Source: Arsukibacterium sp. UBA5043
GTDB taxonomy: Bacteria; Pseudomonadota; Gammaproteobacteria; Enterobacterales; Alteromonadaceae
Length of the DNA: 64,000 bases
Assembly (NCBI GenBank): GCA_002415085.1
Contig: DIBV01000006.1
Span: 1 to 64,000 of the forward strand
Reading direction: 5' to 3'
Shown here: one piece after another, positions 1-8,784 of the stretch
Layout: each line of letters starts with the position of its first letter
Numbering within the stretch: position 1 is the first letter of the stretch
Position numbers and translations under genes: made by a program
Notes under the pieces: model-generated
The model's input: only the letters and a program-made list of their open reading frames with translations
What the model was told of the DNA's origin: nothing
Databases searched by the model: none

Positions 1-22
1 TCTACTGATCATGGGTAACTCG

Positions 23-47
23 GCCATTTAACGCCGCAATAAATGGC
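23..47. repeat. Perfect 8-bp inverted repeat at the left edge
   Basis: The arms GCCATTTA (23-30) and TAAATGGC (40-47) are perfect inverted repeats around a 9-nt loop. It lies in the presumed mobile element, with no gene covering it. Its function is unknown; a hairpin or a protein-binding palindrome are both possible. Confidence 0.4.
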
Positions 48-62
48 GCTTAGGTTGGCGCT

Positions 63-94
63 GTTTTTGCTGGCTTTTTGTTTTTAGCAAAAAC
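63..94 (-). terminator. Hairpin downstream of the 125-aa gene, possible terminator
   Basis: GTTTTTGCT (63-71) and AGCAAAAAC (86-94) form a perfect 9-bp inverted repeat with a 14-nt loop. It starts about 45 bp beyond the stop codon of the minus-strand gene at 138-515, which fits a transcription end. The long U tract expected of an intrinsic terminator is not clear, so the call is tentative. Confidence 0.35.
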
Positions 95-137
95 CGCGAC
101 AGCCGTAATGCGTCAGATTTGATAGCCTTATTAGCTT

Positions 138-515
138 TTATACTGCTGTATAAGACTTGCCTTCAAGCAAGCCATTAGATGACAAAGTTAAACTAAAGCG
201 TTTAAATAAACCAAAAAACTCATTATAAGGCATCTCTATTTCAATTTCGTTTAGTTCCAGAGCATCACCTTCAGCTTTCATTTTTTCTTGGATATTGTCA
301 TACCCACCAACATTTAAATGTAAGAACCTAACTGTAAGAGTGTTTCCCCTAACATTATGTACTGACGAATAAACTTGAATACCAAGTACAAAGCTATCGT
401 CAGGGATGTTGTGGTGCTTTCGTAGATAGTCAGTTGCATTTTGATTGTCATCTCGATCTGCATGGACAGAGCCATCAAGATCTTTATATTGAACACCTGC
501 TTCGAATATTGTCAT
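138..515 (-). CDS. Hypothetical 125-aa protein, likely cargo of the integrated element
   Basis: I do not recognise this protein. It is acidic and soluble-looking, with no signal peptide, membrane segment or cysteine motif. Alternating hydrophobic and polar stretches in the second half suggest beta structure. The start is supported by an AAGGAT ribosome-binding site ending seven bases before the ATG. The gene lies downstream of the integrase gene in the same orientation, with a 357-bp gap between them. Its DNA is visibly more A+T-rich than the core genes to the right, consistent with acquired DNA. It may be a small cargo gene of the island, but nothing in the sequence gives its function. Confidence 0.6.
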   Translation of the reverse strand: MTIFEAGVQYKDLDGSVHADRDDNQNATDYLRKHHNIPDDSFVLGIQVYSSVHNVRGNTLTVRFLHLNVGGYDNIQEKMKAEGDALELNEIEIEMPYNEFFGLFKRFSLTLSSNGLLEGKSYTAV

Positions 516-872
516 AAATAATCCTTTTAATATATGTGATAGTTGAAAGTGAAAGAAAGCTAACGCTTATTCGGCGGATCGACCAGTATTTAAACATGGT
601 GTGACCTGTCTTTGTAAATTTAATGTACAGAACACTACATCGCTTCTTTAAAACTTACAACAACTTATAGGTACAACTGGTATTTGCGTAAGCTGAAAGT
701 ACGGATTGATCCGTCTAGCAAGCGTTGGCGGCATCGAGATGGGTCAGGATATTTGTACAGTGCTTAAAATTCGATGAAGGTTAGGAATAACCGCTTCTGG
801 CACATAATAGGCTGTCAGCCCTGCTCAAGCTCTATCATGAAAAATGTCTGATGAAATTAAGCCCAATCCGTC
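516..872. other. Non-coding gap between the integrase and the 125-aa gene
   Basis: No convincing gene is seen here. A short open stretch on the plus strand (stop at 768-770) reads as about 40 basic and aromatic residues, but it has no ATG and no ribosome-binding site. It may be a decayed fragment. The start-proximal part of the gap presumably holds the promoter of the minus-strand gene at 138-515; no clear -35/-10 pair was identified. Confidence 0.4.
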
Positions 873-2090
873 TTAGGCTTCAATTATCGATTCAAGCTTA
901 TTGGATATAGCAATCAGCGCCTCTCTTCGCTCATCCAAATAATCATGCTTGTTATAAATCCCTTCAACGCCCTTCAGCTTGTGATTTAAACAGCGCTCGG
1001 CCACATGGCCTGGCACACCTAGTTGTGCCAGCATAGTGCGGCAGGTACGGCGTAGGTCGTGTACTGAAAAGTGCTTTATATCGCCCATTTTGTTCGGTGG
1101 CTGTTTCTTTTTGCCGGCTTCGTGGCCAAATAGCTTAGTTATGGCGCGATTAAGGGTATCTGCGCCCATATAGGGGTTTTTACTGCTACGCCGGTTGGGG
1201 AATACATAAGGTGAACCTGCTGCATGTGTTTGCAAGTCATTAAGCCAGCTGATGCACAGCTCGGGCAGGGGAATAGTAATACCCACGCCAGATTTGCTGC
1301 GTTCCTTTGGTAACTCCCATATTCCGGCTTCTAAATCAAACTCCTGCCAACTTGCCTCTGTTAACTCACCTTTGCGCACACCCAGCGTTACCAGCAGCGC
1401 ACAAGCCAGATAATTCTCTCTGGCAAAACTATCCTTATTTTCCCGAAATACTTTAAATACTTGGGTAAGCTCTTCCAGGGTTAGTGCCCGATCTTTGCTT
1501 AGCTCTACACCACCGGCATCGCTTACATTAAAGGCACTGGCCGGGTTGGCACCGACTACATCTAACTTGATGCCGTGGTTAAACAGTTGTTTTAAATAGA
1601 GCAGGGCGTCATTGGCGGTAGTAGGGCGGCCTGACGCAGTGATGCTTTCGATGATGTACTGAATATCTCTGGCAACCACTTTGTTGGGCGCTGCGGCGCC
1701 AATATGCGGCGCAATATCTTTGCGGTAAACCCGTTCGGGGATGTTGTGGTGTTTTAACCGTTTAACATTACCTTTATGCCAGTCGACAAATAAGTCGTCT
1801 ACCGTTTGCATTTTGTGCTGCTTGGCGCGCTGTTTTAAAAACAGTGGATCGACCTTTTCCACCACCAATTGTTTTTTTTGCATTACCGCTTCGGCACGTG
1901 CTTCAGCAAGTGAGAGATTGGCACACTTGGCCAACGTCATTTCCCGGCGTTTGCCATTAATGCTGTAACGAAGAAACCAAAAGGGCAGGCCTGATTTTGG
2001 TACGGCCAGATATAAGCCACCACCATCAGCATACTTACCTGGAATTCCCTTTATTAGGGACTCTACTTTCTTTACGGTTAAACTGCCCAT
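873..2090 (-). CDS. P4-type tyrosine recombinase / integrase
   Basis: This is a 405-aa site-specific recombinase of the phage P4 integrase family, which integrates and excises mobile DNA. The N-terminal DUF4102-like arm-binding domain spans roughly residues 1-85 (it includes the YADGGGLYL and FWFLRYSINGKRREM segments). A SAM-like core-binding domain follows (about 95-190), then the catalytic domain. The catalytic set is visible: Arg239 (LGVRKGEL), His344 and Arg347 (HDLRRT), His370 (CLNHK) and nucleophile Tyr379 (GIYNKHDY). Full length suggests it is active. A GAGAGGG ribosome-binding site precedes the ATG. It is transcribed away from yicC, and only about 200 bp separate its start from the yicC stop codon, as expected when the attachment site lies at the yicC 3' end. 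Confidence 0.93.
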   Translation of the reverse strand: MGSLTVKKVESLIKGIPGKYADGGGLYLAVPKSGLPFWFLRYSINGKRREMTLAKCANLSLAEARAEAVMQKKQLVVEKVDPLFLKQRAKQHKMQTVDDLFVDWHKGNVKRLKHHNIPERVYRKDIAPHIGAAAPNKVVARDIQYIIESITASGRPTTANDALLYLKQLFNHGIKLDVVGANPASAFNVSDAGGVELSKDRALTLEELTQVFKVFRENKDSFARENYLACALLVTLGVRKGELTEASWQEFDLEAGIWELPKERSKSGVGITIPLPELCISWLNDLQTHAAGSPYVFPNRRSSKNPYMGADTLNRAITKLFGHEAGKKKQPPNKMGDIKHFSVHDLRRTCRTMLAQLGVPGHVAERCLNHKLKGVEGIYNKHDYLDERREALIAISNKLESIIEA

Positions 2091-2288
2091 AATCCCTCTC
2101 AGATCAGCATGTTAGCCAAAGATGATTTTACTCACCACTAGGCATCTGAGATATTTTAACATGCCCACCACTTTACCCACCAGTTATACTTGGCTTTCGG
2201 TGGGTGAAGGTGGATGCTGGTAGACTATGGTTTTTCTTAAGTTATTGAATTTAATTATCTAAAATATCAATATGGACTTCAGTGGATG
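2091..2288. other. Candidate attachment-site region between integrase and yicC
   Basis: This 198-bp spacer is rich in CCACC/GGTGG motifs. The arms around 2166-2182 and 2199-2213 are near-inverted repeats, resembling recombinase arm sites. The 9-mer GTGGATGCT occurs at 2210-2218 and again at 2282-2290, where it spans the yicC stop codon. The spacer also holds the integrase promoter. An attachment site in or near the yicC 3' end is inferred; the other island end lies outside the window, so the core duplication cannot be confirmed. Confidence 0.4.
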
Positions 2289-3149
2289 CTATTCAATATT
2301 TTGGATTTGTTCTCTCATCTGTTCAATTAACACCTTAAGCTCTACTGCGGCATTGGTGATCTCGGTGCTGATGGCTTTGGATGACAGGGTATTCGCTTCG
2401 CGGTTAAATTCCTGCATCATAAAATCTAAGCGTCGGCCGCAGGCGCCGCCTTTTTTCAGGGAGTGGCGGGTTTCTTTAATATGGGCATCGAGCCGGTCCA
2501 GCTCTTCGGCGACGTCAGATTTCGATGCTAAAAACGCCATTTCCTGCTCTAAACGGCCTTGTTCAATATCGGCTTTAATGTCGTTTAAACGGTTTACAAT
2601 CCGGTCGCGCTGCCATTGCATGGCTTGTGGTAAATGTGTGCGGACAAAAGCCACTTGCTCGCCAATAGCGGTTAAGCGCTGCTGGATCATCTGTTCTATC
2701 GCGTCACCTTCACGGCCACGGCCGGCCAGGAAGTCTTGCAGGGCGGCGTCAAAGCCGGCCAGCAGTTCGCCTTGCATGGCGTCTAAATCGTCAGTGGGGG
2801 TTTCCATAACGCCAGGCCAGCGCAGAATGTCAGCAATATTCAGTTGTGCCTGCGGCGCTTTTTGCAGCAGTTGCTGGGCTTTTTGCAGCAATTGTTCAGC
2901 AAATTCTTCGTTCAGGGTTAGCTCGCCAGCGGCCTGATTGGCATGATAACGCAGATTCACTTCAATTTTGCCACGTTGCAGACTGTTGCGCAGTTTGTCA
3001 CGCAGCAGGCTTTCCAGGCCTCGGAATTGCTCGGGCAGCCGGAAATAGCTTTCCAGATAGCGCTGATTAACTGAGCGGATTTCCCACTGGGCGGTGCCCC
3101 AGCTGGCTTTGGTTTCGTGACGGGCGAAGGCGGTCATGCTGTGGATCAT
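2289..3149 (-). CDS. yicC: YicC family endoribonuclease
   Basis: This 286-aa protein matches the usual length of YicC, a conserved stress-related endoribonuclease reported to act on small RNAs. The N-terminal MIHSMTAFAR signature and the C-terminal EQMREQIQNIE are typical of the family. The N-terminal YicC_N domain spans about 1-155 and the C-terminal DUF1732 domain about 200-286. It is divergent from rph, its usual neighbour in gammaproteobacteria. The gene is intact although an integrase gene sits directly beyond its stop codon. That pattern fits islands which insert at the yicC 3' end and restore the reading frame. Confidence 0.93.
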   Translation of the reverse strand: MIHSMTAFARHETKASWGTAQWEIRSVNQRYLESYFRLPEQFRGLESLLRDKLRNSLQRGKIEVNLRYHANQAAGELTLNEEFAEQLLQKAQQLLQKAPQAQLNIADILRWPGVMETPTDDLDAMQGELLAGFDAALQDFLAGRGREGDAIEQMIQQRLTAIGEQVAFVRTHLPQAMQWQRDRIVNRLNDIKADIEQGRLEQEMAFLASKSDVAEELDRLDAHIKETRHSLKKGGACGRRLDFMMQEFNREANTLSSKAISTEITNAAVELKVLIEQMREQIQNIE

Positions 3150-3344
3150 AAAAAACTCTCTGGCGGCAAATAAAACCAGAGTATACCGCAGGCCAACGGA
3201 ATTTGGCGAATTGCTCGCCCTAATACGCGTCGCCTTTCAAAATGCACGGGTGTTGTCTGCGCCCGTTCCCCCAATCACTAAGTAACACTAAGCTCATTGG
3301 GATTCACAGCCTGGCCGCCTACGTGCATTTAGAAATTCATAGCG

Positions 3345-3350
3345 TATAAT
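3345..3350 (+). promoter_or_regulatory. -10 element upstream of rph-pyrE
   Basis: A perfect TATAAT lies 31 bp upstream of the rph start codon. No good -35 hexamer is seen at 16-18 bp, so activation or an atypical -35 is possible. Confidence 0.45.
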
Positions 3351-3381
3351 GACGAACATTATTAATTTCAGGAGTGCAGCT

Positions 3382-4095
<714 letters not shown>

Positions 4096-4113
4096 GCAGA
4101 GGGCAGCAAGAAC

Positions 4114-4764
4114 ATGAAGCAGTTTCAACGTGATTTTATTGAATTTGCCCTGAACCGTCAGGTATTAAAGTTTGGCCAGTTTACGCTGAAATCGGGCCGC
4201 ACCAGCCCGTATTTCTTTAATGCCGGTTTGTTTAATACCGGCAGCGATCTGGCCAAACTGGGCCGGTTTTATGCCGCAGCGTTGCAGGATGCGGCAATTG
4301 AATTTGATGTGCTGTTTGGTCCGGCTTATAAAGGTATACCAATAGCCACTACCACAGCAGTAGCCCTGGCGGATCATCACAACCGGGATGTGCCGTATTG
4401 CTTTAATCGCAAAGAGGCGAAGACCCATGGTGAGGGCGGTAATTTAGTCGGCGCACCGCTTAAGGGCCGGATTATGCTGGTGGATGATGTGATTACCGCC
4501 GGTACCGCCATTCGTGAGTCGATGCAGCTTATTCAGGCGCAGGGCGCTGAGCTGAGTGGCGTGCTGGTGGCGCTGGACCGGCAGGAACGCGGTCAGGGTG
4601 AGCTGTCGGCCATTCAGGAAGTGGAGCGCGATTTTAACACTAAGGTTGTGGCTATTATCAGCCTGCCGGATCTCATCAGCTATTTAGCCGATAAGCCAGA
4701 AATGGCAGAGCATTTGGAGGCGGTAAAAGCTTACCGGGCGCAGTATGGGGTTAAGATAGCTTAA
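4114..4764 (+). CDS. pyrE: Orotate phosphoribosyltransferase
   Basis: PyrE joins orotate to PRPP, forming OMP in pyrimidine synthesis. The 216-aa protein is of normal length. It has the [14 protein letters not shown] substrate segment near the N-terminus, the mobile loop with [13 protein letters not shown] (about residues 98-110), and the PRPP-binding motif [12 protein letters not shown] (about 123-134). It follows rph after 18 bp. In enterobacteria pyrE is controlled by an attenuator at the rph end. No hairpin with a U tract is visible in this short spacer, so that control is not evident here. Short AGCTTAAC repeats overlap and follow the stop codon. Confidence 0.97.
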   Translation: MKQFQRDFIEFALNRQVLKFGQFTLKSGRTSPYFFNAGLFNTGSDLAKLGRFYAAALQDAAIEFDVLFGPAYKGIPIATTTAVALADHHNRDVPYCFNRKEAKTHGEGGNLVGAPLKGRIMLVDDVITAGTAIRESMQLIQAQGAELSGVLVALDRQERGQGELSAIQEVERDFNTKVVAIISLPDLISYLADKPEMAEHLEAVKAYRAQYGVKIA

Positions 4765-4837
4765 CAGCTTAACAGCTTAGTTAGCGACAGAGCGCAGAGT
4801 CAGGAAATGCTTTCGACGGCTCACCGTAACGCAAGGT

Positions 4838-4935
4838 ATCAGGTAATGCTTACGGAACAGCGGCATGGATGCCGCGCAGGCTGAAGGGGCACAGGGATGT
4901 GATCCTTGAAGCCGGTGCAGTAAGTGTTACCTGAT
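4838..4935 (+). repeat. Structured three-stem repeat element, copy 1
   Basis: The element is closed by a 16-bp outer stem (4838-4853 with 4920-4935) whose only two non-Watson-Crick positions become G-U pairs when read as plus-strand RNA. Inside are the hairpin GCGGCATGGATGCCGC (4860-4875) and a longer hairpin at 4879-4913 capped by a GGGA (GNRA-type) loop flanked by CACA and TGTG. The junction GGAACA (4854-4859) is identical in copy 2. It lies between the convergent genes pyrE and slmA. Short open frames across it on the minus strand are spurious. It could be a structured RNA or a small non-autonomous mobile hairpin element. Confidence 0.8.
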
Positions 4936-4995
4936 GCGTTGCAGAGTCTGCTGCCGTTTTGAAAGTACCCTTGCCCCTGCGCTTCCTTTAAGTTC

Positions 4996-5586
4996 TCAGT
5001 TAAATAAAGCCTGCTGCAGTAGCGCCCACTGGTTTTGCCAGGCGTTGGTTGGCAGGCGTTTAAAGCCTGAACGAACAAATTGGCTTATTTTACCCTCTAC
5101 CAAGGCCAGTAGTAAGTTTGCCAGCTCGCCTTCGTCAATGCTGAAACCTTTACCTTCGCGCAATTTGCGCTCGCGCAGGGTTTGTTTAAATTGCGTTTCC
5201 AGTTTTTCAAACAGCGCAGCAACCCGCTCCAGCAAACGCTCCTGCTCACCTTGTAAGGCATCGCCGGTAAGGATGCGGCAAAAGCCCGGGTTACGCTCGG
5301 CAAATACCAGAATAAGCTGCAGCATGAGTTCAATGCGGCTTTGGGTGTCTTTGTGTTCATCTGAAATGCTGTTTATTCTGGATAACAGGGTGTCTTCAAT
5401 AAATTCAATTAAGCCCTCAAACATTCGGGCTTTGCTGGGAAAATGCCGATACAACGCCGCCTCGGATACGCCAACCTTTTCGGCTAAAGCAGCCGTAGTA
5501 ATGCGCTGGCCGTTGTTGCTTTGCAACATGGCGGCTAACGCCTGCAAAATATCTTCTTTTCTGTTGCCGCGACGCGGTGTTGACAT
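4996..5586 (-). CDS. slmA: Nucleoid occlusion factor SlmA (TetR family)
   Basis: SlmA binds specific chromosomal sites and blocks FtsZ ring assembly over unsegregated DNA. The 196-aa protein has the N-terminal TetR helix-turn-helix (about residues 28-52, including [21 protein letters not shown]) and the helical C-terminal domain. The start [14 protein letters not shown] agrees with the family. It lies in its usual neighbourhood between pyrE and dut-coaBC. Unusually, it is flanked on both sides by copies of the same structured repeat. Confidence 0.94.
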   Translation of the reverse strand: MSTPRRGNRKEDILQALAAMLQSNNGQRITTAALAEKVGVSEAALYRHFPSKARMFEGLIEFIEDTLLSRINSISDEHKDTQSRIELMLQLILVFAERNPGFCRILTGDALQGEQERLLERVAALFEKLETQFKQTLRERKLREGKGFSIDEGELANLLLALVEGKISQFVRSGFKRLPTNAWQNQWALLQQALFN

Positions 5587-5631
5587 AGTTGTTCCTGAAA
5601 ATAAAAACCAATATATTATCTACTGCTTGTT

Positions 5632-5677
5632 CAGCCAGTATGTAGGGTGTTGGTGCAAGGCTCGTCCAGCCAGTATG
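5632..5677. repeat. Short direct repeat upstream of slmA
   Basis: The 11-mer CAGCCAGTATG occurs at 5632-5642 and 5667-5677. It lies in the slmA 5' region, so it could be a pair of binding sites, but chance or local duplication is equally possible. Confidence 0.3.
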
Positions 5678-5728
5678 CGCCTTTCGCCGCCTTTAAGGAC
5701 GACTAACCCAAACTTTAAAAAACCGTAA

Positions 5729-5821
5729 GGCAACATACTTGTGGAACAGCGGCATGGATGCCGCGGAGCCTGAAAGGGCACAGGGATGTGATCCTTTAAG
5801 GCGGTGAACAAGTGTGTTGCC
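5729..5821 (+). repeat. Structured three-stem repeat element, copy 2
   Basis: It is the second copy of the element at 4838-4935, in the same orientation. Outer arms at 5729-5742 and 5808-5821 pair over 14 bp with one G-U. The inner hairpin GCGGCATGGATGCCGC (5749-5764) is identical to copy 1. The second hairpin spans 5768-5802 and has the same CACA-GGGA-TGTG tip. The arm sequences differ from copy 1, yet pairing is kept by compensatory changes. It lies between the slmA start and the dut stop, on the strand opposite to both genes. Confidence 0.8.
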
Positions 5822-5858
5822 CGGAGGTTTTATCACCAAGTCCTATTGTCACTAGCGA

Positions 5859-6317
5859 CTAGCTCTTCCCTGAGTGTCCAAAGCCACCTTCGCCGCGCTC
5901 AGACGCATCAAAGCTATCAACGAGCTTAAATTCTGCCTGCACCACCGGCATAAACACCAGCTGGGCAATCCGGTCACCTGGCTCAATGCTGAAGGTTTGC
6001 GCTCCACGGTTCCACATAGACACCATTAATGGCCCCTGATAATCAGAGTCAATTAACCCAACCAGATTACCCAGTACAATACCGTGTTTATGGCCCAGGC
6101 CAGAACGCGGCAAAATAGTGGCGCATAAATTAGCATCACCGATAAAAATCGAAATACCGGTTGGAATTAATACCGTCTGGCCTGGCTCCAGCGTTAAGGT
6201 CTGATCCAGACAGGCGCGTAAATCAAGGCCGGCTGAACCCGGTGTGGCATAGGCCGGCAGTGGAAATTCGTTACCAATACGCGGGTCAAGGATCTTCAGC
6301 TCAATTGCTTTATTCAT
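5859..6317 (-). CDS. dut: dUTP diphosphatase
   Basis: Dut hydrolyses dUTP to dUMP and pyrophosphate, preventing uracil incorporation and supplying thymidylate synthesis. The 152-aa trimeric dUTPase shows the five conserved motifs, including [35 protein letters not shown] and the C-terminal GEGGFGHSG loop. It overlaps the end of coaBC by four bases, so the two are translationally coupled as in other gammaproteobacteria. Confidence 0.97.
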   Translation of the reverse strand: MNKAIELKILDPRIGNEFPLPAYATPGSAGLDLRACLDQTLTLEPGQTVLIPTGISIFIGDANLCATILPRSGLGHKHGIVLGNLVGLIDSDYQGPLMVSMWNRGAQTFSIEPGDRIAQLVFMPVVQAEFKLVDSFDASERGEGGFGHSGKS

Positions 6318-7600
6318 TTGGTTACTTCACTCGTTGTACTTTTCGGAGAATAATGTTGTGAAATTAAGGTTATCAGGCTTGCAGCCAGCGCGGTTTTGCT
6401 TTGCAGGGCCAGTGTCTGTTCGCCATCTTGCCACAGCAGTGTTACCGCATTTTGATCGCTGTTAAAGCCGGCATCAGGTTGCGAGACATCATTGGCGCAA
6501 ATCATATCGAGCTTTTTCTTCAGCAGCTTTTGCCGGGCATAGTTCAGGACATCCTGCGTCTCAGCAGCAAAGCCGACGGTAAAAGGGCGTAGTTCATGCA
6601 GGCCAGCTACCGCAGCAATAATATCCGGGTTTTTAATCAGGGTGAGCTGCAGCTCGTTGCTGGCACCTTTTTTAAGCTTATTGCTTGCGACATCAGCTGC
6701 CCGGTAGTCAGCCACGGCCGCGCAGCCGATAAAAATATCGCTTTTTACCGCTGCTTTTAATGCTGCATCATGCATCTGCTGTGCGCTTATCACATCTATC
6801 CGCTTAACCCCGGCTGGGGTAGCCAGTTGCACCGGGCCACTAATAAGGGTGACTTCAGCGCCCATCGTAGCGGCAGCAGCGGCTAAAGCAAAGCCCATTT
6901 TGCCGGAGCTGTGGTTAGATAAGTACCGCACCGGATCCAGCGCTTCGCGGGTAGGGCCGGCAGTAATAGTAAAGCGCAGGCCGGCTAATGAGCCGGCTGG
7001 TACCTGGCTTTGCTCATGGGTCTGTATAACGCTTTGTTTAATAGTGCTCTGTTCAATACTTTGTTCAACTAATGCCACCAGCTCTAACGGTTCCAGCATC
7101 CGGCCATAGCCGACATCGCCACAGGCCTGCTCACCGGCACCCGGGCCATAAATGTGAAAATTATGTTTTTTTAGTGTTGCTAAGTTTTGTTGGGTGGCTA
7201 TATTGTTATACATCTGCTGATTCATGGCAGGCGCTACCGCGACAGGCGCGGCAGAGGCCAACACGCAGGTAGTGAGTAAATCGTTGGCCATGCCATGCGC
7301 CAAACGGGCGATAACATCGGCAGAGGCCGGCGCAACCACGATTAGGTCAGCCCATTTGGCCAGCTCAATATGGCCCATCGCTGCTTCTGCTGCCGGGTCG
7401 AGCATACTGGTGCTGACCGGGTTGCCGGATACCGCCTGCAAGGTAAGCGGGGTAATAAATTGCTGGGCTGCGTCGGTCAGGATCACTCTGACCTCGGCAC
7501 CCCGCTCTTTTAAGCGGCGGACTAAATCGGCACTTTTGTAAGCGGCGATACCGCCACTAATGCCCAGTAATATCCGTTTGGCTGTCAGTGTCTGCTGCAT
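6314..7600 (-). CDS. coaBC: Phosphopantothenoylcysteine decarboxylase / phosphopantothenate-cysteine ligase
   Basis: This bifunctional coenzyme A enzyme (Dfp) is 428 aa long. The N-terminal flavin-dependent decarboxylase domain (about 1-190) has the [13 protein letters not shown] start, the substrate motif [10 protein letters not shown] and the [10 protein letters not shown] segment with the catalytic cysteine. The C-terminal ligase domain (about 205-410) contains [24 protein letters not shown] and a KNPDII motif. The linker of about 25 residues is rich in Gln, Ser and Glu. It is upstream of dut, and divergent from radC across an 82-bp gap that must hold both promoters. Confidence 0.96.
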   Translation of the reverse strand: MQQTLTAKRILLGISGGIAAYKSADLVRRLKERGAEVRVILTDAAQQFITPLTLQAVSGNPVSTSMLDPAAEAAMGHIELAKWADLIVVAPASADVIARLAHGMANDLLTTCVLASAAPVAVAPAMNQQMYNNIATQQNLATLKKHNFHIYGPGAGEQACGDVGYGRMLEPLELVALVEQSIEQSTIKQSVIQTHEQSQVPAGSLAGLRFTITAGPTREALDPVRYLSNHSSGKMGFALAAAAATMGAEVTLISGPVQLATPAGVKRIDVISAQQMHDAALKAAVKSDIFIGCAAVADYRAADVASNKLKKGASNELQLTLIKNPDIIAAVAGLHELRPFTVGFAAETQDVLNYARQKLLKKKLDMICANDVSQPDAGFNSDQNAVTLLWQDGEQTLALQSKTALAASLITLISQHYSPKSTTSEVTK

Positions 7601-7682
7601 AAATACCTAAAGCTGGTCCGAAAATCATCGGCATAAGATAACACGGAACGGAAAAATCAGCATCAATTCAGGGAGGATTCAG

Positions 7683-8357
7683 ATGGCAATTACGGACTGG
7701 CCAGTAACCGAGCGACCGCGGGAAAAACTGTTGCAACTGGGGCCTAAGGCGTTATCAGATGCTGAACTACTGGCTATTTTTCTGCGAACCGGGGTAAGCG
7801 GCTGTGACGCGGTCACGCTGGCCCGTCAGTTGCTGAACCATTTTGGCTCGCTGCGGCGCTTAATGGGTGCCAGTCAGCATGAATTTTGTCAGGCAAAGGG
7901 CCTGGGTGAGGCAAAGTTCGTTCAGTTACAGGCGGTGCTGGAGCTAAGTAAACGTTATATGCAGCAACAATTACAACGGGAAACCGTGTTTACTGAGCCG
8001 GCCCTGGTGAAAAAATTTTTATCGCATACCATTGGCCATGAACAACGTGAAGTGTTCTTACTACTTTATCTTGATAATCAGCATCGTTTGATTGCCAGCG
8101 AGCCGCTATTTATGGGCACTATCGACGCATCGCCGGTATATCCGCGTATTGTAGTTCAGCGCGCTTTAGCGCATAATGCCGCCGCCGTTATATTGGCTCA
8201 TAATCATCCTTCCGGGGTGGCAGAGCCAAGCCGCGCCGACAGGGCAATAACGGAGCGTCTGACCCAGGCTATGGCTTTAGTAGATATTAAAATACTGGAC
8301 CATTTTGTGGTGGGCGATGCAGAAGTTGTCTCTTTTGCAGAACGCGGCTGGCTTTAA
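7683..8357 (+). CDS. radC: RadC family JAB/MPN-domain protein
   Basis: This 224-aa protein belongs to the RadC/YeeS family. Its biochemical role is unsettled; the original DNA-repair assignment is disputed. The N-terminal helix-hairpin-helix-like part (about 1-90) precedes the JAB metalloprotease-like domain with the zinc motif [24 protein letters not shown] ribosome-binding site precedes the ATG. This is the chromosomal core copy in its usual place between coaBC and rpmB, not a mobile-element copy. Confidence 0.93.
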   Translation: MAITDWPVTERPREKLLQLGPKALSDAELLAIFLRTGVSGCDAVTLARQLLNHFGSLRRLMGASQHEFCQAKGLGEAKFVQLQAVLELSKRYMQQQLQRETVFTEPALVKKFLSHTIGHEQREVFLLLYLDNQHRLIASEPLFMGTIDASPVYPRIVVQRALAHNAAAVILAHNHPSGVAEPSRADRAITERLTQAMALVDIKILDHFVVGDAEVVSFAERGWL

Positions 8358-8419
8358 CAAAATTTAAACGATAAAGGCGGATCGCCAATGGATCTGCCTG
8401 AAGCGCCATTTAAATTCTC

Positions 8420-8448
8420 TTGAGTTTAATGGGGCTTTCGTGTATAAA
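8420..8448 (+). promoter_or_regulatory. Promoter of rpmB-rpmG
   Basis: TTGAGT (8420-8425) and TATAAA (8443-8448) are separated by exactly 17 bp, a good sigma-70 promoter. The leader to the rpmB ATG is about 80 nt. Confidence 0.65.
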
Positions 8449-8536
8449 GTGCGCCCTCATCCATTTTCGGGGCAACCTTCAAGGCCAGAAGGGTGAATGA
8501 TAGCTCGAGCTGACGTAATTTTGGAGAAATATAGAC

Positions 8537-8773
8537 ATGTCTAGAGTATGCCAAGTAACTGGCAAAGGTCCGATGGTAGGTAACCGTCGTTCGCACGCCA
8601 ACAACGCGACAAAGCGCCGTTTCCTGCCTAACCTGCAAACTCACCGTTTCTGGGTTGAAAGCGAAAACCGTTTTGTTACTTTACGTACAACCACCCGTGG
8701 TATGCGTATTATTGACAAGAAAGGTATTGACGCCGTTTTAGTAGACGTTCGTGCCAACGGTCACAAGGTTTAA
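8537..8773 (+). CDS. rpmB: 50S ribosomal protein L28
   Basis: L28 is a small basic protein of the large ribosomal subunit. The 78-aa product begins [12 protein letters not shown] and has the conserved [14 protein letters not shown] segment. It is a full-length, Cys-poor form. A GGAG site 11 bases before the ATG supports the start. It forms an operon with rpmG, 11 bp downstream, as in nearly all gammaproteobacteria. Confidence 0.97.
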   Translation: MSRVCQVTGKGPMVGNRRSHANNATKRRFLPNLQTHRFWVESENRFVTLRTTTRGMRIIDKKGIDAVLVDVRANGHKV

Positions 8774-8784
8774 GGAATTAACTC

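Noticed and set aside
23-47. Inverted repeat as an integron attC site
   Set aside because: The arms do not carry the GTTRRRY and RYYYAAC core sites, and no cassette array is visible.
671-770. Open stretch of about 30-40 codons with basic and aromatic residues upstream of the integrase stop
   Set aside because: It has no ATG, no ribosome-binding site and no recognised motif, so it is treated as non-coding or a decayed fragment.
2272-2937. 221-aa plus-strand open frame opposite yicC
   Set aside because: It is Ser/Cys-rich shadow coding of a well-supported gene and matches no family.
4839-5078. Small minus-strand open frames across the structured repeats (also 5620-5811)
   Set aside because: Both encode the same peptide only because the repeat is shared. 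They have no ribosome-binding site and are explained by the hairpins.
4934-5728. 264-aa plus-strand open frame opposite slmA
   Set aside because: It is antisense to a conserved gene, with a composition typical of shadow frames.
7683-8357. radC as a sign of a mobile element
   Set aside because: It lies in the conserved coaBC-radC-rpmB order, so it is the chromosomal core copy.
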